A stretch of 64,000 bases of DNA from UBA6168 sp041392505 (GTDB lineage Bacteria; Bacteroidota; Bacteroidia; Chitinophagales; Saprospiraceae). The notes beneath the pieces are model-generated. The model had not been told where the DNA came from, made no database searches, and saw only the letters and a list, made by a program, of their open reading frames with translations. Positions 18,542 through 28,070 of this stretch are shown here, piece after piece. The stretch is from NCBI GenBank assembly GCA_041392505.1, contig JAWKLX010000022.1:62001-126000 (forward strand), written 5' to 3'. Within the stretch, counting starts at the first letter, position 1, and each line of letters opens with the position of its first letter. Both the position numbers and the translations under genes were made by a program.

Positions 18542-21500
18542 ATGATGAATAAAACACTAAACATTGTATTAATTATTGGATGGGTCTTCTGTTTAATCTC
18601 TTGCGATCAAAATAAAAATACGGAGAATCACACTCAAGGGGAAGCCACACCCATTTTCAATCAACTCCCTTCAGAAAAAAGTGGGATCACTTTTTCCAAT
18701 AACCTCCATGAGGATTCTGTCATCAATTATTTTACCTATCCATATATTTATATGGGTGGGGGTGTGGCCGTCGGCGATATTAATAATGATGGTTTGTCCG
18801 ATATTTATTTTACCGCCAATATGGAGGAAAATAAATTGTATTTAAATAGAGGCGATTTAAAATTTGAAGATATAACCTCCACTGCTGGCGTTGGGGGCGA
18901 TGGGCAATGGATGACCGGCGCCACCATGGCCGATGTAAATGCAGACGGTTGGTTGGACATATATGTGAGCGTATCCGGGAAATTTGCCAGTACAAAGAAT
19001 TTATTGTTTTTAAATAATGGAGCCGATGAAAATGGAATTCCCACCTTTACCGAAAGTGCGGAAAAAAGCGGCATCGCTGATGAAGGGAATTCCACCCAAG
19101 GGGCTTTTTTCGATTATGATAAAGACGGTGATTTGGATTTATACGTAGCTAATTATCCGCCCACCGGTTTTAAAACGCCTAATTTTTCTTATCAAGTTTT
19201 AATTCAACAAAAATCACCAGAAAAATCGGATAAACTTTATCGGAACAAAGGCGATGGAACTTTTGAAGATGTAACGGCAGCAGCGGGCGTATTAAATTTT
19301 GGGCTGTCATTAAGTGCTACTGTCGGTGATTTTAATAATGACGGTTGGGAGGATATTTATGTGTCCAATGATTTTGCAACGCCTGACATTTTTTATTTTA
19401 ATAATGGCGACGGTACTTTTAGCGAAAAAATAAAAGAAACGACGCAGCATACTGCTTACTTCGGCATGGGCGCCGATGCCGGGGACTTCAATAATGACGG
19501 CCTGCTCGACCTCGTGCAAATGGATATGACCCCCAAAGACAACCGCCGCAGCAAGGCCAATATGGCCAGCATGAACGTGGCCAGTTTTTGGGAAATAGTG
19601 GGCATGGGCATGCATTATCAGTACATGCAAAACGCCTTGCAATTAAATAACGGAATTACAAAAGATGGACTTCCCCATTTCAGCGATATATCAAGAATGG
19701 CTGGCATGTCCTCGACCGACTGGAGTTGGGCAGCATTGTTCGCTGATTTGGACAATGATGGCTGGAAGGATGTTTTTATTACCAATGGGACCCGGCGGGA
19801 CATTAATAACAAAGATTATTTTAATAAAATTGACAAGGCTAATTATCAGGAAAAACAACAATTTAATTATTTGGATTTAACCAAAAAAATGCCCGCCGAA
19901 AAAGTGGATAATTATGCTTTTAAAAATAATGGCGATTTAACTTTTGATAATAAAATAAAAGATTGGGGGTTGAGCTTCAAAGGTTTTTCCAACGGGGCTG
20001 CTTATGCTGATCTTGATAATGACGGTGACTTGGAAATGATTATTAATAATATTGACGAACCAGCTGTCGTGTTTCAGAATATGTCTACCGAAAATAAATC
20101 GGGCAATTATTTACGAATTAAGTTAATTGGTGAAAATAAAAACCCATTGGGCATCGGCGCAAAAGTTTTAATTAATATGGGCGACGAACTGCAAATGCAA
20201 CACCTTACTTTATCAAGAGGTTTTCAGTCATCCGTCGAACCAGTTATTCATTTTGGATTGGGTGATAAAAACACCGTGGATAAAATAACTGTCACTTGGC
20301 CCGACGGAAAAATGCAGGTGCTCGAAAATATTCCTGCCAATCAAATTTTAAAAATCAATTACGAAGAAGCGGTTGCGACGGCTGATGGAAATAATATGGC
20401 CGAAAAAAATAATTATTTATTTACGGACATTACTGCCGATTTAAATATAGATTTTCAACACCGGGAAAACCCGTATAATGATTTTGCCAAAGAGGTATTA
20501 TTGCCTCATGGGTATTCCAAAATGGGCCCTGGGTTGGCAGTCGGTGATGTGAATGGCGATGGCCTCGAAGATTTTTATATCGGCGGTGCAATTGGCCAAC
20601 ATGGTGTCTTATATGAACAAGATCAAAACGGAAAATTTAGTAGCCCGGGATTTAAACCTTGGGGCGTGGATGCCCCGATGGAAGATATGGGCGCTTTGTT
20701 TTTTGATGCGGATGCAGACGGCGATTTGGATTTATATGTCGTAAGTGGTGGCAATGAAAATGAGCCTACCTCGCCAAAATTGCAAGACCGTCTTTATATC
20801 AATGATGGAAAAGGGGATTTCGAAAAATCCGTTGATGCGCTCCCCGAAATGCTGTCGAGCGGCTCAAGGGTTAAAGCCGCTGACTATGACGGGGATGGCG
20901 ATTTGGATTTATTTGTGGGAGGCCGATTGGTGCCACAATCTTATCCATTGCCTGCGAAGAGCTATATTTTGAGAAATGATACGGACAAAAATAGCGGTCT
21001 GAAATTTACCGATGTGACGGAAGCAGTGGCGCCGGATTTAGTAGAAGCTGGATTAGTGACTGATGCGGTTTGGGTAGATTACGATCAAGATGATAAAATG
21101 GATTTGGTGATAACTGGGGAATGGATGCCTATTACATTTTTGAAAAATACCGGCGGTAAATTTGTCAATAAAACGGAAAAATACGGACTGGAAAAATCAA
21201 CGGGATGGTGGTACAGTATTGCCGCCGCTGATTTTGACCAAGATGGCGACGTTGATTTGGTGGCGGGCAATTTGGGCTTGAATTATAAGTACCAAGCCAA
21301 TAGCGAAAAATCATTCGATGTTTATGCCGCTGATTTTGATAAAAATGGCAAACTCGATATTGTGTTGGGCTATTATAACGATGGCGAACAATATCCAGTG
21401 CGTGGCCGCCAATGTTCCTCCGAACAGATTCCCGCCATCAAAGCGAAGTTCAAGGACTATGATTCTTTTGCCGGGGCAACACTCGAAGATGTTTATACCA

Positions 21501-21919
21501 AGGAAGATTTGGCAAAGGCGCTCCGCTACCAAGCTTGGAATTTTGCCAGCAGCTATATTGAAAATAAAGGCGGCGAACAGTTTGAAATAAGAAACCTCCC
21601 CAATGCCGTCCAAGTGTCTTGCGTCAATGGGATGGTGGTGGAAGACTTCAACCAGGATGGGCATTTGGATCTTTTGCTGGCGGGTAATTTATACTCTTCG
21701 GAAGTGGAGACAACCCGGAACGATGCCAGTTATGGGCATTATTTATTGGGTGATGGAAAGGGGAATTTCCACTCGGTTCCCAATGCAGAAAGCGGTCTGT
21801 TTTTGAATTATGACACCAAGGATTTAGCAAAAATAAAAACACCAAGTGGGGTAGCTGTTTTGGTCGTCAACAATAATGATGTGCTGAAAGTGGTTTCGGC
21901 GTTTCCACCTGTAAATTAG
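18542..21919 (+). CDS. FG-GAP/VCBS repeat lipoprotein with ASPIC/UnbV domain
   Basis: The product has 1125 residues. The signal MNKTLNIVLIIGWVFCLISC gives a lipidated Cys near residue 21. The first half has seven or more FG-GAP loops (DINNDGLSD, DVNADGWLD, DYDKDGDLD, DFNNDGWED, DFNNDGLLD, DLDNDGWKD, DLDNDGDLE). An ASPIC/UnbV domain lies at about residues 530-620 (GIGAKVLINMGDE, LSRGFQSSVEP, VTWPDGKMQVLENIPANQ). A second propeller follows, with DVNGDGLED, DADADGDLD, DYDGDGDLD, DYDQDDKMD, DFDQDGDVD, DFDKNGKLD and DFNQDGHLD. The family (CRTAC1-like) is common beside SusCD genes in marine Bacteroidota, but no activity has been firmly assigned. Length and architecture are normal. A start one codon later is equally possible. 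Confidence 0.9.
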   Translation: MMNKTLNIVLIIGWVFCLISCDQNKNTENHTQGEATPIFNQLPSEKSGITFSNNLHEDSVINYFTYPYIYMGGGVAVGDINNDGLSDIYFTANMEENKLYLNRGDLKFEDITSTAGVGGDGQWMTGATMADVNADGWLDIYVSVSGKFASTKNLLFLNNGADENGIPTFTESAEKSGIADEGNSTQGAFFDYDKDGDLDLYVANYPPTGFKTPNFSYQVLIQQKSPEKSDKLYRNKGDGTFEDVTAAAGVLNFGLSLSATVGDFNNDGWEDIYVSNDFATPDIFYFNNGDGTFSEKIKETTQHTAYFGMGADAGDFNNDGLLDLVQMDMTPKDNRRSKANMASMNVASFWEIVGMGMHYQYMQNALQLNNGITKDGLPHFSDISRMAGMSSTDWSWAALFADLDNDGWKDVFITNGTRRDINNKDYFNKIDKANYQEKQQFNYLDLTKKMPAEKVDNYAFKNNGDLTFDNKIKDWGLSFKGFSNGAAYADLDNDGDLEMIINNIDEPAVVFQNMSTENKSGNYLRIKLIGENKNPLGIGAKVLINMGDELQMQHLTLSRGFQSSVEPVIHFGLGDKNTVDKITVTWPDGKMQVLENIPANQILKINYEEAVATADGNNMAEKNNYLFTDITADLNIDFQHRENPYNDFAKEVLLPHGYSKMGPGLAVGDVNGDGLEDFYIGGAIGQHGVLYEQDQNGKFSSPGFKPWGVDAPMEDMGALFFDADADGDLDLYVVSGGNENEPTSPKLQDRLYINDGKGDFEKSVDALPEMLSSGSRVKAADYDGDGDLDLFVGGRLVPQSYPLPAKSYILRNDTDKNSGLKFTDVTEAVAPDLVEAGLVTDAVWVDYDQDDKMDLVITGEWMPITFLKNTGGKFVNKTEKYGLEKSTGWWYSIAAADFDQDGDVDLVAGNLGLNYKYQANSEKSFDVYAADFDKNGKLDIVLGYYNDGEQYPVRGRQCSSEQIPAIKAKFKDYDSFAGATLEDVYTKEDLAKALRYQAWNFASSYIENKGGEQFEIRNLPNAVQVSCVNGMVVEDFNQDGHLDLLLAGNLYSSEVETTRNDASYGHYLLGDGKGNFHSVPNAESGLFLNYDTKDLAKIKTPSGVAVLVVNNNDVLKVVSAFPPVN

Positions 21920-22002
21920 AAGCTATGTGTAGGACAAAAATCAATTTTTAAAATGCGAGGCAGCATCAGCCCATCTTTATGCAACTTTCCAACGTGCCCC
22001 TA

Positions 22003-22112
22003 TGGGATTTTTAAGGGGGAAAACGGATTGAAAATCCGTTTTCCCCCTTAAAAATCCCTTGAGGAGCACTTGGTCAGGTTCAATTGAAGGTATTTCTATC
22101 CTGCTCCGCATT
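22003..22112. repeat. Dispersed hairpin repeat, copy 1
   Basis: A long perfect hairpin (22004-22057; arms of about 25 bases, loop of about 3) is followed by TTGAGGAGCACTTGG and, about 27 bases later, CTGCTCCGCATT. The outer stem, the post-hairpin sequence and the CTGCTCCGCATT end are shared with the copy at 53084-53189, but the inner stem is wholly different. GGAGCA and TGCTCC can pair to give a second stem. It lies between the FG-GAP gene and the zinc-ribbon gene. Confidence 0.75.
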
Positions 22113-22173
22113 GATAAGTTTTGTCCTGTACAAAGAATTAGAAGATAACTCACATTTGATAGTTTTTAATACC

Positions 22174-22212
22174 AGCGTCGGCAGGGTTTCAAAACCCTGC
22201 CGACGCTTTTTA
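22174..22212. terminator. Strong hairpin with T tract
   Basis: AGCGTCGGCAGGGTT pairs with AACCCTGCCGACGCT around TCAA and is followed by TTTTTATTT. It can end transcripts from the FG-GAP gene. A close relative with the same GTCGG-AGGG/CCCT-CCGAC plan lies at 49939, so it may also be a dispersed element. Confidence 0.75.
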
Positions 22213-22374
22213 TTTCTGAACCTGCCCTTTTGACTTTAATCATTCCGACGGCTTACTTTCCTCATTGTTTGAAAAATGGCTTTCCGTTACGTTGGGCAAT
22301 ATACCCTCACCAATAAGCAGATAGGTATTCTCAAATAAGAACCTACTGCGGATCGGCCCATCAAACTTCGACTC

Positions 22375-23040
22375 ATGGAAAGCAATAATGAAAATATGAT
22401 TTGTCCAAAATGCAATAGCGCTGCCAGCGGAAACTACTGTTCCCATTGCGGGGCAAAATTGAAAACTGAGCCTTTCTCCGATCTGAACTCCTATTCAGAA
22501 ATTATAGCCGATGAACGTTGTCAAGCGATCATCGGACGTGCGGCAACCAAGGCCAAAACAAACCTGACCGCTGCTGAATTCCTGCAATTTGCCCAGATGG
22601 TAATGCCCGGACGGTTACCGCTCTCGGCCTTGGCTTCGATCTCCAGCAGGATTGGGGAAAAACTGGATGTGGGGAGGGAGGAGTTTGGTTTCCGGGTGTA
22701 TCATTGCCCATTTTCTTTCGTGGTGCTGGCGCACCTAACTTCTTTGGCTAAACATTCTATGGCCGTAAAAAAAGTGCTCGAAACCGATGGCTATTGTTAC
22801 ATAGAGGCGCATATCCCATCTACGATCTGGAATTTAAATGGGCGATTGGAAACCTTGATCATGGCAGAACCCACCAAAACCAAGGTAATGATCGAAGCGA
22901 AGATATTCGGGCAATGGCTCGACCTGGGCACGACTGGTCAAATGATAGAACGGATCTTGGCGGAGATGGAAAAATTGAGCGCTCATTTCCTTCACAGTAA
23001 AGACCTGAAAAATGGAGGAGGTGTCGTGGCGACAGTTTAG
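22375..23040 (+). CDS. Zinc-ribbon protein of unknown function
   Basis: The product has 221 residues. The N-terminus carries MICPKCNSAASGNYCSHCG, two CxxC knuckles of a zinc ribbon (about residues 8-26). The remaining 190 residues form a soluble-looking domain that I do not recognise; it contains HCPFSFVVLAHLTSLAKHS and a C-terminal segment with MIERILAEMEKLSAHF. There is no signal peptide or membrane helix. It stands 78 bases before the Rieske-glutamate synthase gene and could share its transcript. The function is unknown. Confidence 0.75.
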   Translation: MESNNENMICPKCNSAASGNYCSHCGAKLKTEPFSDLNSYSEIIADERCQAIIGRAATKAKTNLTAAEFLQFAQMVMPGRLPLSALASISSRIGEKLDVGREEFGFRVYHCPFSFVVLAHLTSLAKHSMAVKKVLETDGYCYIEAHIPSTIWNLNGRLETLIMAEPTKTKVMIEAKIFGQWLDLGTTGQMIERILAEMEKLSAHFLHSKDLKNGGGVVATV

Positions 23041-23118
23041 AACCTTACTTTTCCCTGATTACCTATTTGTAGGCAAACCTTCTTATTTTGCCCCATCGAT
23101 TCATTACAAAAAATCAAA

Positions 23119-24753
23119 ATGGAAGCCTACACCGATCTCATTGACCCCGTCAAAATTGCCGATTTCAACCAATTAGAAGACCGCCAACCCGCCCATGCGC
23201 TCGTCGAGAACACTGATCTCGTCGTCATTCGTTTTGGCGAGCAAGTCTCCGTACTGTACGGTCGCTGCCTGCACCGGGGGGCGTTGTTGTCCGACGGACA
23301 TGTGGATGGCGACAACCTTATATGTGGCCTCCATAATTGGGATTACCGCATTGATACAGGCGTGAGTGAATACAACAACGAAGAGGCGCTGCGCAAATTC
23401 AAATCCGCTGTCCACGAGGGGATTGTATATGCAGACAAAGCTGATGTGATCGCCTTTGAAGAACTCCACCCGCAGCCATTCAACCGCAATGAATACCTCG
23501 GCCAATACGCCGATACCCACCCCGAGAGTACAGAACCTTACACCCGGTACATCAGCGAATTGGCGAAAAATGGTTTGAAAAATTGGGGGCATCACGGCCA
23601 GTCCGAAGCGATGGGCGTGGACCGCAATACCTTGCCTAAATGGGAGGATATTCAGTTTTTGCCAGCCCAGATGTATTATCGGCCCCTGCTCGACGACGAG
23701 CCTGTTTCCACCAAAGTGGTAATTGGGCCAAAGGCGGCAAAGCCGCTGGAGTTGGACATCCCGCTTTTCGTTTCCGATATGTCTTTTGGTGCGCTGTCAA
23801 GGGAGGCAAAAATAGCTTTGTCCAGAGGTGCGGAAATGGCGGGCACGGGGATTTGCAGCGGCGAAGGCGGTATGTTGCCGGAGGAACAGGCCAATAATTC
23901 CCGCTATTTTTACGAAATGGCTTCCGCCAAATTTGGTTTTAGTTTTGATAAAGTAAAACGTTGCCAAGCCTTCCATTTCAAAGGTGGTCAGGGCGCCAAA
24001 ACAGGAACCGGCGGTCACCTCCCCGGTAATAAAGTGACTGAGGAAATAGCTTCCGTCCGGGGACTCAAAGTTGGCCAGAACGCTATTTCTCCAGCCGCTT
24101 TTCCCGATCTAAAAACGCCCAGCGATTTTCGGGAAATAGCCAAAGAGGTACGCTCAATAACTGGCGGCATCCCGGTCGGTTATAAAATTGCCGCCAGCCA
24201 CATTGAAAAGGATATTGATTTCGCCCTGGAAGTCGGAGTGGATTATATCATCCTCGATGGACGGGGAGGAGGAACGGGCGCTGCGCCCACCATTCTCCGC
24301 AACAATATCAACGTGCCGACCATTCCTGCCCTGGCCCGTGCCCGCCGCCATCTCGACAAGGTCGGCGCAACGGACGTGACACTGGTCATCACTGGTGGTT
24401 TGCGGGTGGCCGAAGATTTTGCCAAAGCGATGATGTTGGGTGCGGATGCCATTGCGGTATCCAACTCGGCCTTGCAGGCCATCGGCTGCCTTGGGATGCG
24501 GGCCTGCAATACGAACAACTGTCCGGTTGGCATTGCTACGCAAAAAGATCATTTACGGGCCCGGATTGAAATTGAAAAATCGGCTAAACAACTCTATAAC
24601 TTTTTCCATGCCTCCAACGAACTGATCAAAGTCGTCGCACGTGCCTGCGGACACGATGCCGTTTCCAAATTTAATTTCAACGATTTGAGCACCTACAATT
24701 ATGATATGCACCGATTGACGGGGATCATGTATGCGGGGGTTACCAATCCCTGA
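23119..24753 (+). CDS. Rieske ferredoxin domain fused to FMN glutamate synthase-like domain
   Basis: The product has 544 residues. Residues 10-100 form a Rieske [2Fe-2S] domain with CLHRG (about 52-56) and CGLHNWDY (about 71-78). Residues 160-530 match the FMN-binding domain of glutamate-synthase-like proteins: LFVSDMSFGALSREAK, GEGGMLPEEQ, FKGGQGAKTGTGGHLPG, LDGRGGGTGAAPT, then AIGCLGMRACNTNNCPVGIA, which holds the Cys cluster used for an Fe-S centre in this family. Glutaminase and NADPH-binding parts are absent, so it is not a complete GOGAT. It probably moves electrons from the Rieske centre to FMN for an unknown substrate. This is an intact second Rieske fusion in the window; compare the decayed one at 1-1901. 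No signal peptide, so cytoplasmic. Confidence 0.9.
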   Translation: MEAYTDLIDPVKIADFNQLEDRQPAHALVENTDLVVIRFGEQVSVLYGRCLHRGALLSDGHVDGDNLICGLHNWDYRIDTGVSEYNNEEALRKFKSAVHEGIVYADKADVIAFEELHPQPFNRNEYLGQYADTHPESTEPYTRYISELAKNGLKNWGHHGQSEAMGVDRNTLPKWEDIQFLPAQMYYRPLLDDEPVSTKVVIGPKAAKPLELDIPLFVSDMSFGALSREAKIALSRGAEMAGTGICSGEGGMLPEEQANNSRYFYEMASAKFGFSFDKVKRCQAFHFKGGQGAKTGTGGHLPGNKVTEEIASVRGLKVGQNAISPAAFPDLKTPSDFREIAKEVRSITGGIPVGYKIAASHIEKDIDFALEVGVDYIILDGRGGGTGAAPTILRNNINVPTIPALARARRHLDKVGATDVTLVITGGLRVAEDFAKAMMLGADAIAVSNSALQAIGCLGMRACNTNNCPVGIATQKDHLRARIEIEKSAKQLYNFFHASNELIKVVARACGHDAVSKFNFNDLSTYNYDMHRLTGIMYAGVTNP

Positions 24754-24941
24754 TAAAATTTCAACCTGATAGTCCTATCATTTAGGGAAACATTCGTTCA
24801 CTTCTCTCCTCTCGCCACTCGGTCGTAAAAAACCGTAGCATGATTCTTGTATTAAAAGTGGCTCGTTGTAATCATTGATTCCCTTAACTTTTTTGCTAAA
24901 AATTGGTGACGTCCCCTAATCTCCCCGATTAATGGTAGGAA

Positions 24942-27440
24942 ATGAATGTAACCTTTTCCCTTCTGTTGTCTTTGTTTTTTTGTTTGCCCGTGGGGGAAGC
25001 CCTGAATGGCGACCCTGTGGCCAATAGGGTTGGGAATGTCCTATCTACAACGACTATTATTACGGGGAAGATAGTGGATAAAGAAAGCCAATACCCTTTA
25101 GAATATAGTACTATTTCCATTTATTCCTTAAATGACAGCCTGATTGCGACCGGGGGGATTTCGGATCAAGATGGCCATTTTTCCATAGAAACCAGCCTCA
25201 AGAAGTTTTTTATAAAAATCGAATTCATCGCCTACCAGCCTAAAACCATCGAAAAGATCGACCTAACAAACAGCCAACAAACCCTTGATTTGGGCACCAT
25301 CGAATTGGAATCGAACATTCAAACGTTGGCCGGGGCAGAGGTGAGGGCAGAGAAAAGCTCCATCGTGATGAGTTTGGACAAACGCGTGTTCAACGTTGGA
25401 AAAGATTTGGTCAGTGAGGGCGGTACGGCGGAAGATATTTTAAAAAATGTGCCCGGCGTTTGGGTGGACATCAACGGGGTCGTCAGTCTGAGGAGCAGCG
25501 GCGGGGTCCGTATCTTGTTAGATGGGCAATCCTCCCTTTTGGTCAACGGGAATAATTCAAATGGCCTGCGGCAAATCCAAGCTAATTCAATCGACCGGAT
25601 CGAGATCATCACCAACCCGTCCGCCAGGTACGAGGCCGAGGGAATGTCCGGGATCATCAATATTGTTTTAAAGAAAAACCAGGAGAAAGGCTTGAACGGG
25701 GCAGTCATTTCCAATGTGGGCAACCCCGACAACCATGGTTTGGGGGTGAATTTGAATTACCGGAAAAACAAGTTCAACTTTTTTTCTGGTATTGGTGCAT
25801 GGCGCATCAACCGGCCCGGCGAAGGGCAATTCAGAAACCGGTTTTTTAACCTCGAAAACCCTGACAGTACGCTCTTTTCCAATATGGACCGGACGCACGA
25901 ACGCAGGAGCTCGCCGAGGTACATCAACGCAGGGGCAGACTATTATTTTAATGCAAAAAATTCCCTGACCACATCCTTCTACTATCGGACCAACAAAGAC
26001 CAGAACACCTCCAACCTCGTTTACAAACACGCCTACGGCTCACTTGAAAATATTCACCTCATCACGGAACGGCAGGAAAATGAAACTGGTGAGGAGGCTA
26101 ACTTGAATTGCTTTTTAAGGTATTGGAAACTATTTTCCAAGAAGGGGCATCGGCTCATTTCGGAAATCCGCTATGAGGAAGAAACGGAAAAAGAATGGTC
26201 GGTTTATGACGAACTTTATTTTGATGGCACCCACACCCCGTTGGATACGATTGATTTTAAGCAGCTCTCCAACAGCAATTCTGGCAACGGGCAATTGGTG
26301 GTGAGGTCGGATTACATTTTACCAGTTTGGGGAAATGCCAAATTTGAAGCCGGGTTTCAAAGTTCCTTTCGGTCCATCACCGATCGGTACAGCGTCCATG
26401 AAGTCATTAGCTCAGTAGAGACCCCCGACACCAATTTTACCAACAACTTCGAGTACAAAGAAGTCATCCATGGGGCTTATGTCAACTTCGGCAATAAAGT
26501 CGACCAGTTTTCTTTTCAGGCCGGTCTGCGCATGGAACATTCAGACGTCGAATCGGCCCTGACTGCAAAAGACGAAATCAACGCCCGGAAGTACGTCAAT
26601 TTATTTCCCAGTGCATTTGTGGGCTACGATCTGGGCCACGACAATGCACTCCAGTTGAGCTACAGCCGCCGCATTGAACGGCCCACCTTTTGGGACCTAA
26701 ACCCTTTTTATACACTGAGGGATCGCCGGAATATTTTCCGCGGCAACCCCAACATCCGGCCTGAATATACCAATGCTTTTGAATTGGGATATATTAGGTA
26801 TTGGGAAAAAGGGACGTTTAGCGCTATCACCTATTATCGCATCACGGACGACGTCATCAAACGGATACAGCGGGTTGATGCGAGGTTTCCGGAAACCACC
26901 ATCACCCAAGCGGAAAACCTCGACATCAAAAAGAATTTTGGTGTCGAATTCACTTATTTTTTTGCACTCTACGACTGGTGGAAACTCAATGGCGACCTGA
27001 ATTTTTTCCATTCCTTCTCGGAAGGTACTTATCAATATGAGGGGCGGGAAGTTTATGTTGGCGGAAAATCATTTTCCCTGACTTCCAAAACGATTTCCCG
27101 TTTTACTTTCTGGGAAAAATTTAATTCCCAAATGGTGCTCAGTTATGCCGCTCCCCGCACCACCACGCAAGGCGTGAACCGGGCCATGGTCGCTTTGGAT
27201 CTTGCGGGCAGTGTCGATTTGTTGAAAAATAACGGGACGGTCACGTTGAGTGTCAGCGATGTTTTTAATTCCCGCCGCCGCCGTTCTTATTCAGAAGATG
27301 CTACCTTTTATTCCGCCGATAATTTCCTCTGGCAATCCCGCTCCGTCATCCTGTCTTTCCACTACCGGATCAACCAGCATAAAAAGCAGAACCAAATATA
27401 TTCCAGCCCAATTAAAGAAGATGATCTGGAGCGGTTTTGA
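24942..27440 (+). CDS. TonB-dependent outer-membrane beta-barrel receptor (OMP_b-brl_3 type)
   Basis: The product has 832 residues. The signal peptide ends near GEALNG (residue 23). A carboxypeptidase-like regulatory domain (ITGKIVDKESQYPLEYSTI, residues 40-125) is followed by a plug with DILKNVPGVWVDINGVVSLR and GVRILLDGQSSLL (about 165-200) and SIDRIEIITNPSARYEAEGMSGIINIVLKKN. The barrel ends with beta-strand-like repeats and an RF terminus. The family is separate from SusC, has no SusD partner, and usually has unknown substrates. The gene follows the Rieske-glutamate synthase gene after 188 bases and looks monocistronic. Confidence 0.9.
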   Translation: MNVTFSLLLSLFFCLPVGEALNGDPVANRVGNVLSTTTIITGKIVDKESQYPLEYSTISIYSLNDSLIATGGISDQDGHFSIETSLKKFFIKIEFIAYQPKTIEKIDLTNSQQTLDLGTIELESNIQTLAGAEVRAEKSSIVMSLDKRVFNVGKDLVSEGGTAEDILKNVPGVWVDINGVVSLRSSGGVRILLDGQSSLLVNGNNSNGLRQIQANSIDRIEIITNPSARYEAEGMSGIINIVLKKNQEKGLNGAVISNVGNPDNHGLGVNLNYRKNKFNFFSGIGAWRINRPGEGQFRNRFFNLENPDSTLFSNMDRTHERRSSPRYINAGADYYFNAKNSLTTSFYYRTNKDQNTSNLVYKHAYGSLENIHLITERQENETGEEANLNCFLRYWKLFSKKGHRLISEIRYEEETEKEWSVYDELYFDGTHTPLDTIDFKQLSNSNSGNGQLVVRSDYILPVWGNAKFEAGFQSSFRSITDRYSVHEVISSVETPDTNFTNNFEYKEVIHGAYVNFGNKVDQFSFQAGLRMEHSDVESALTAKDEINARKYVNLFPSAFVGYDLGHDNALQLSYSRRIERPTFWDLNPFYTLRDRRNIFRGNPNIRPEYTNAFELGYIRYWEKGTFSAITYYRITDDVIKRIQRVDARFPETTITQAENLDIKKNFGVEFTYFFALYDWWKLNGDLNFFHSFSEGTYQYEGREVYVGGKSFSLTSKTISRFTFWEKFNSQMVLSYAAPRTTTQGVNRAMVALDLAGSVDLLKNNGTVTLSVSDVFNSRRRRSYSEDATFYSADNFLWQSRSVILSFHYRINQHKKQNQIYSSPIKEDDLERF

Positions 27441-27557
27441 GGTGGGAAAAAAAATTGGATTGGAAATCCTCTTTCAATATCTCGGCGATCTTGTTTCTAT
27501 TTTTTAAAACTTATTTGCGGGGCTTCGTTGGCGCAGGACTGTGCCAGCGGTTTTATT

Positions 27558-27959
27558 CTATCTCTGCCATACTACAGACCAAATGCTATCTCTAAATTCC
27601 TGCAAACAATCGTTACTGAAGGAAGTCCAGCCATTATATTTACAAACTAAGTTACAATCCGCTGAATAAATGTATTCCGTTTCATCTTCCCAATCTGTTT
27701 GTAGCCAATAATAATAATTTGAATCTACTTGCAACCTAAATATTCGTTCCAGATCATAGTCCTCATTTCCTGTTATTGAATCATTGTTGACATAGTCATT
27801 GTAGTTCTTGACAATGTCTATCAAACAAGGTGTCAAATATTTAAAACTATCGATTTCCATTTCCATATCTTCTTCCATAGTCATACTTGATTCATCCGTA
27901 CAATTAAGGAAATAAATAGCCGAAAGAAACAGCATTAGAAAGATTGATTTTATTTTCAT
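27558..27959 (-). CDS. Small lipoprotein of unknown function
   Basis: The product has 133 residues. MKIKSIFLMLFLSAIYFLNC is a lipoprotein signal with the lipidated Cys at residue 20. The mature part starts with an acidic Met/Glu linker and has three later Cys residues (CLIDI, CNLVC and CLQE) in a compact, Tyr/Trp-rich domain. It resembles small DUF6970-like Bacteroidota lipoproteins, which is a weak match made by eye. It is convergent with the TonB receptor gene and is likely a single-gene unit. Confidence 0.75.
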   Translation of the reverse strand: MKIKSIFLMLFLSAIYFLNCTDESSMTMEEDMEMEIDSFKYLTPCLIDIVKNYNDYVNNDSITGNEDYDLERIFRLQVDSNYYYWLQTDWEDETEYIYSADCNLVCKYNGWTSFSNDCLQEFRDSIWSVVWQR

Positions 27960-28070
27960 TTTAAGGTATTTTTAAAAGTGTTATGTGGATTATTTTGATT
28001 GATGAATTAAATTGGATTGTTGCCGAAATTTAGTTTATTAATTGCCAAAAATGTTGAGTTTTATCCTCAA

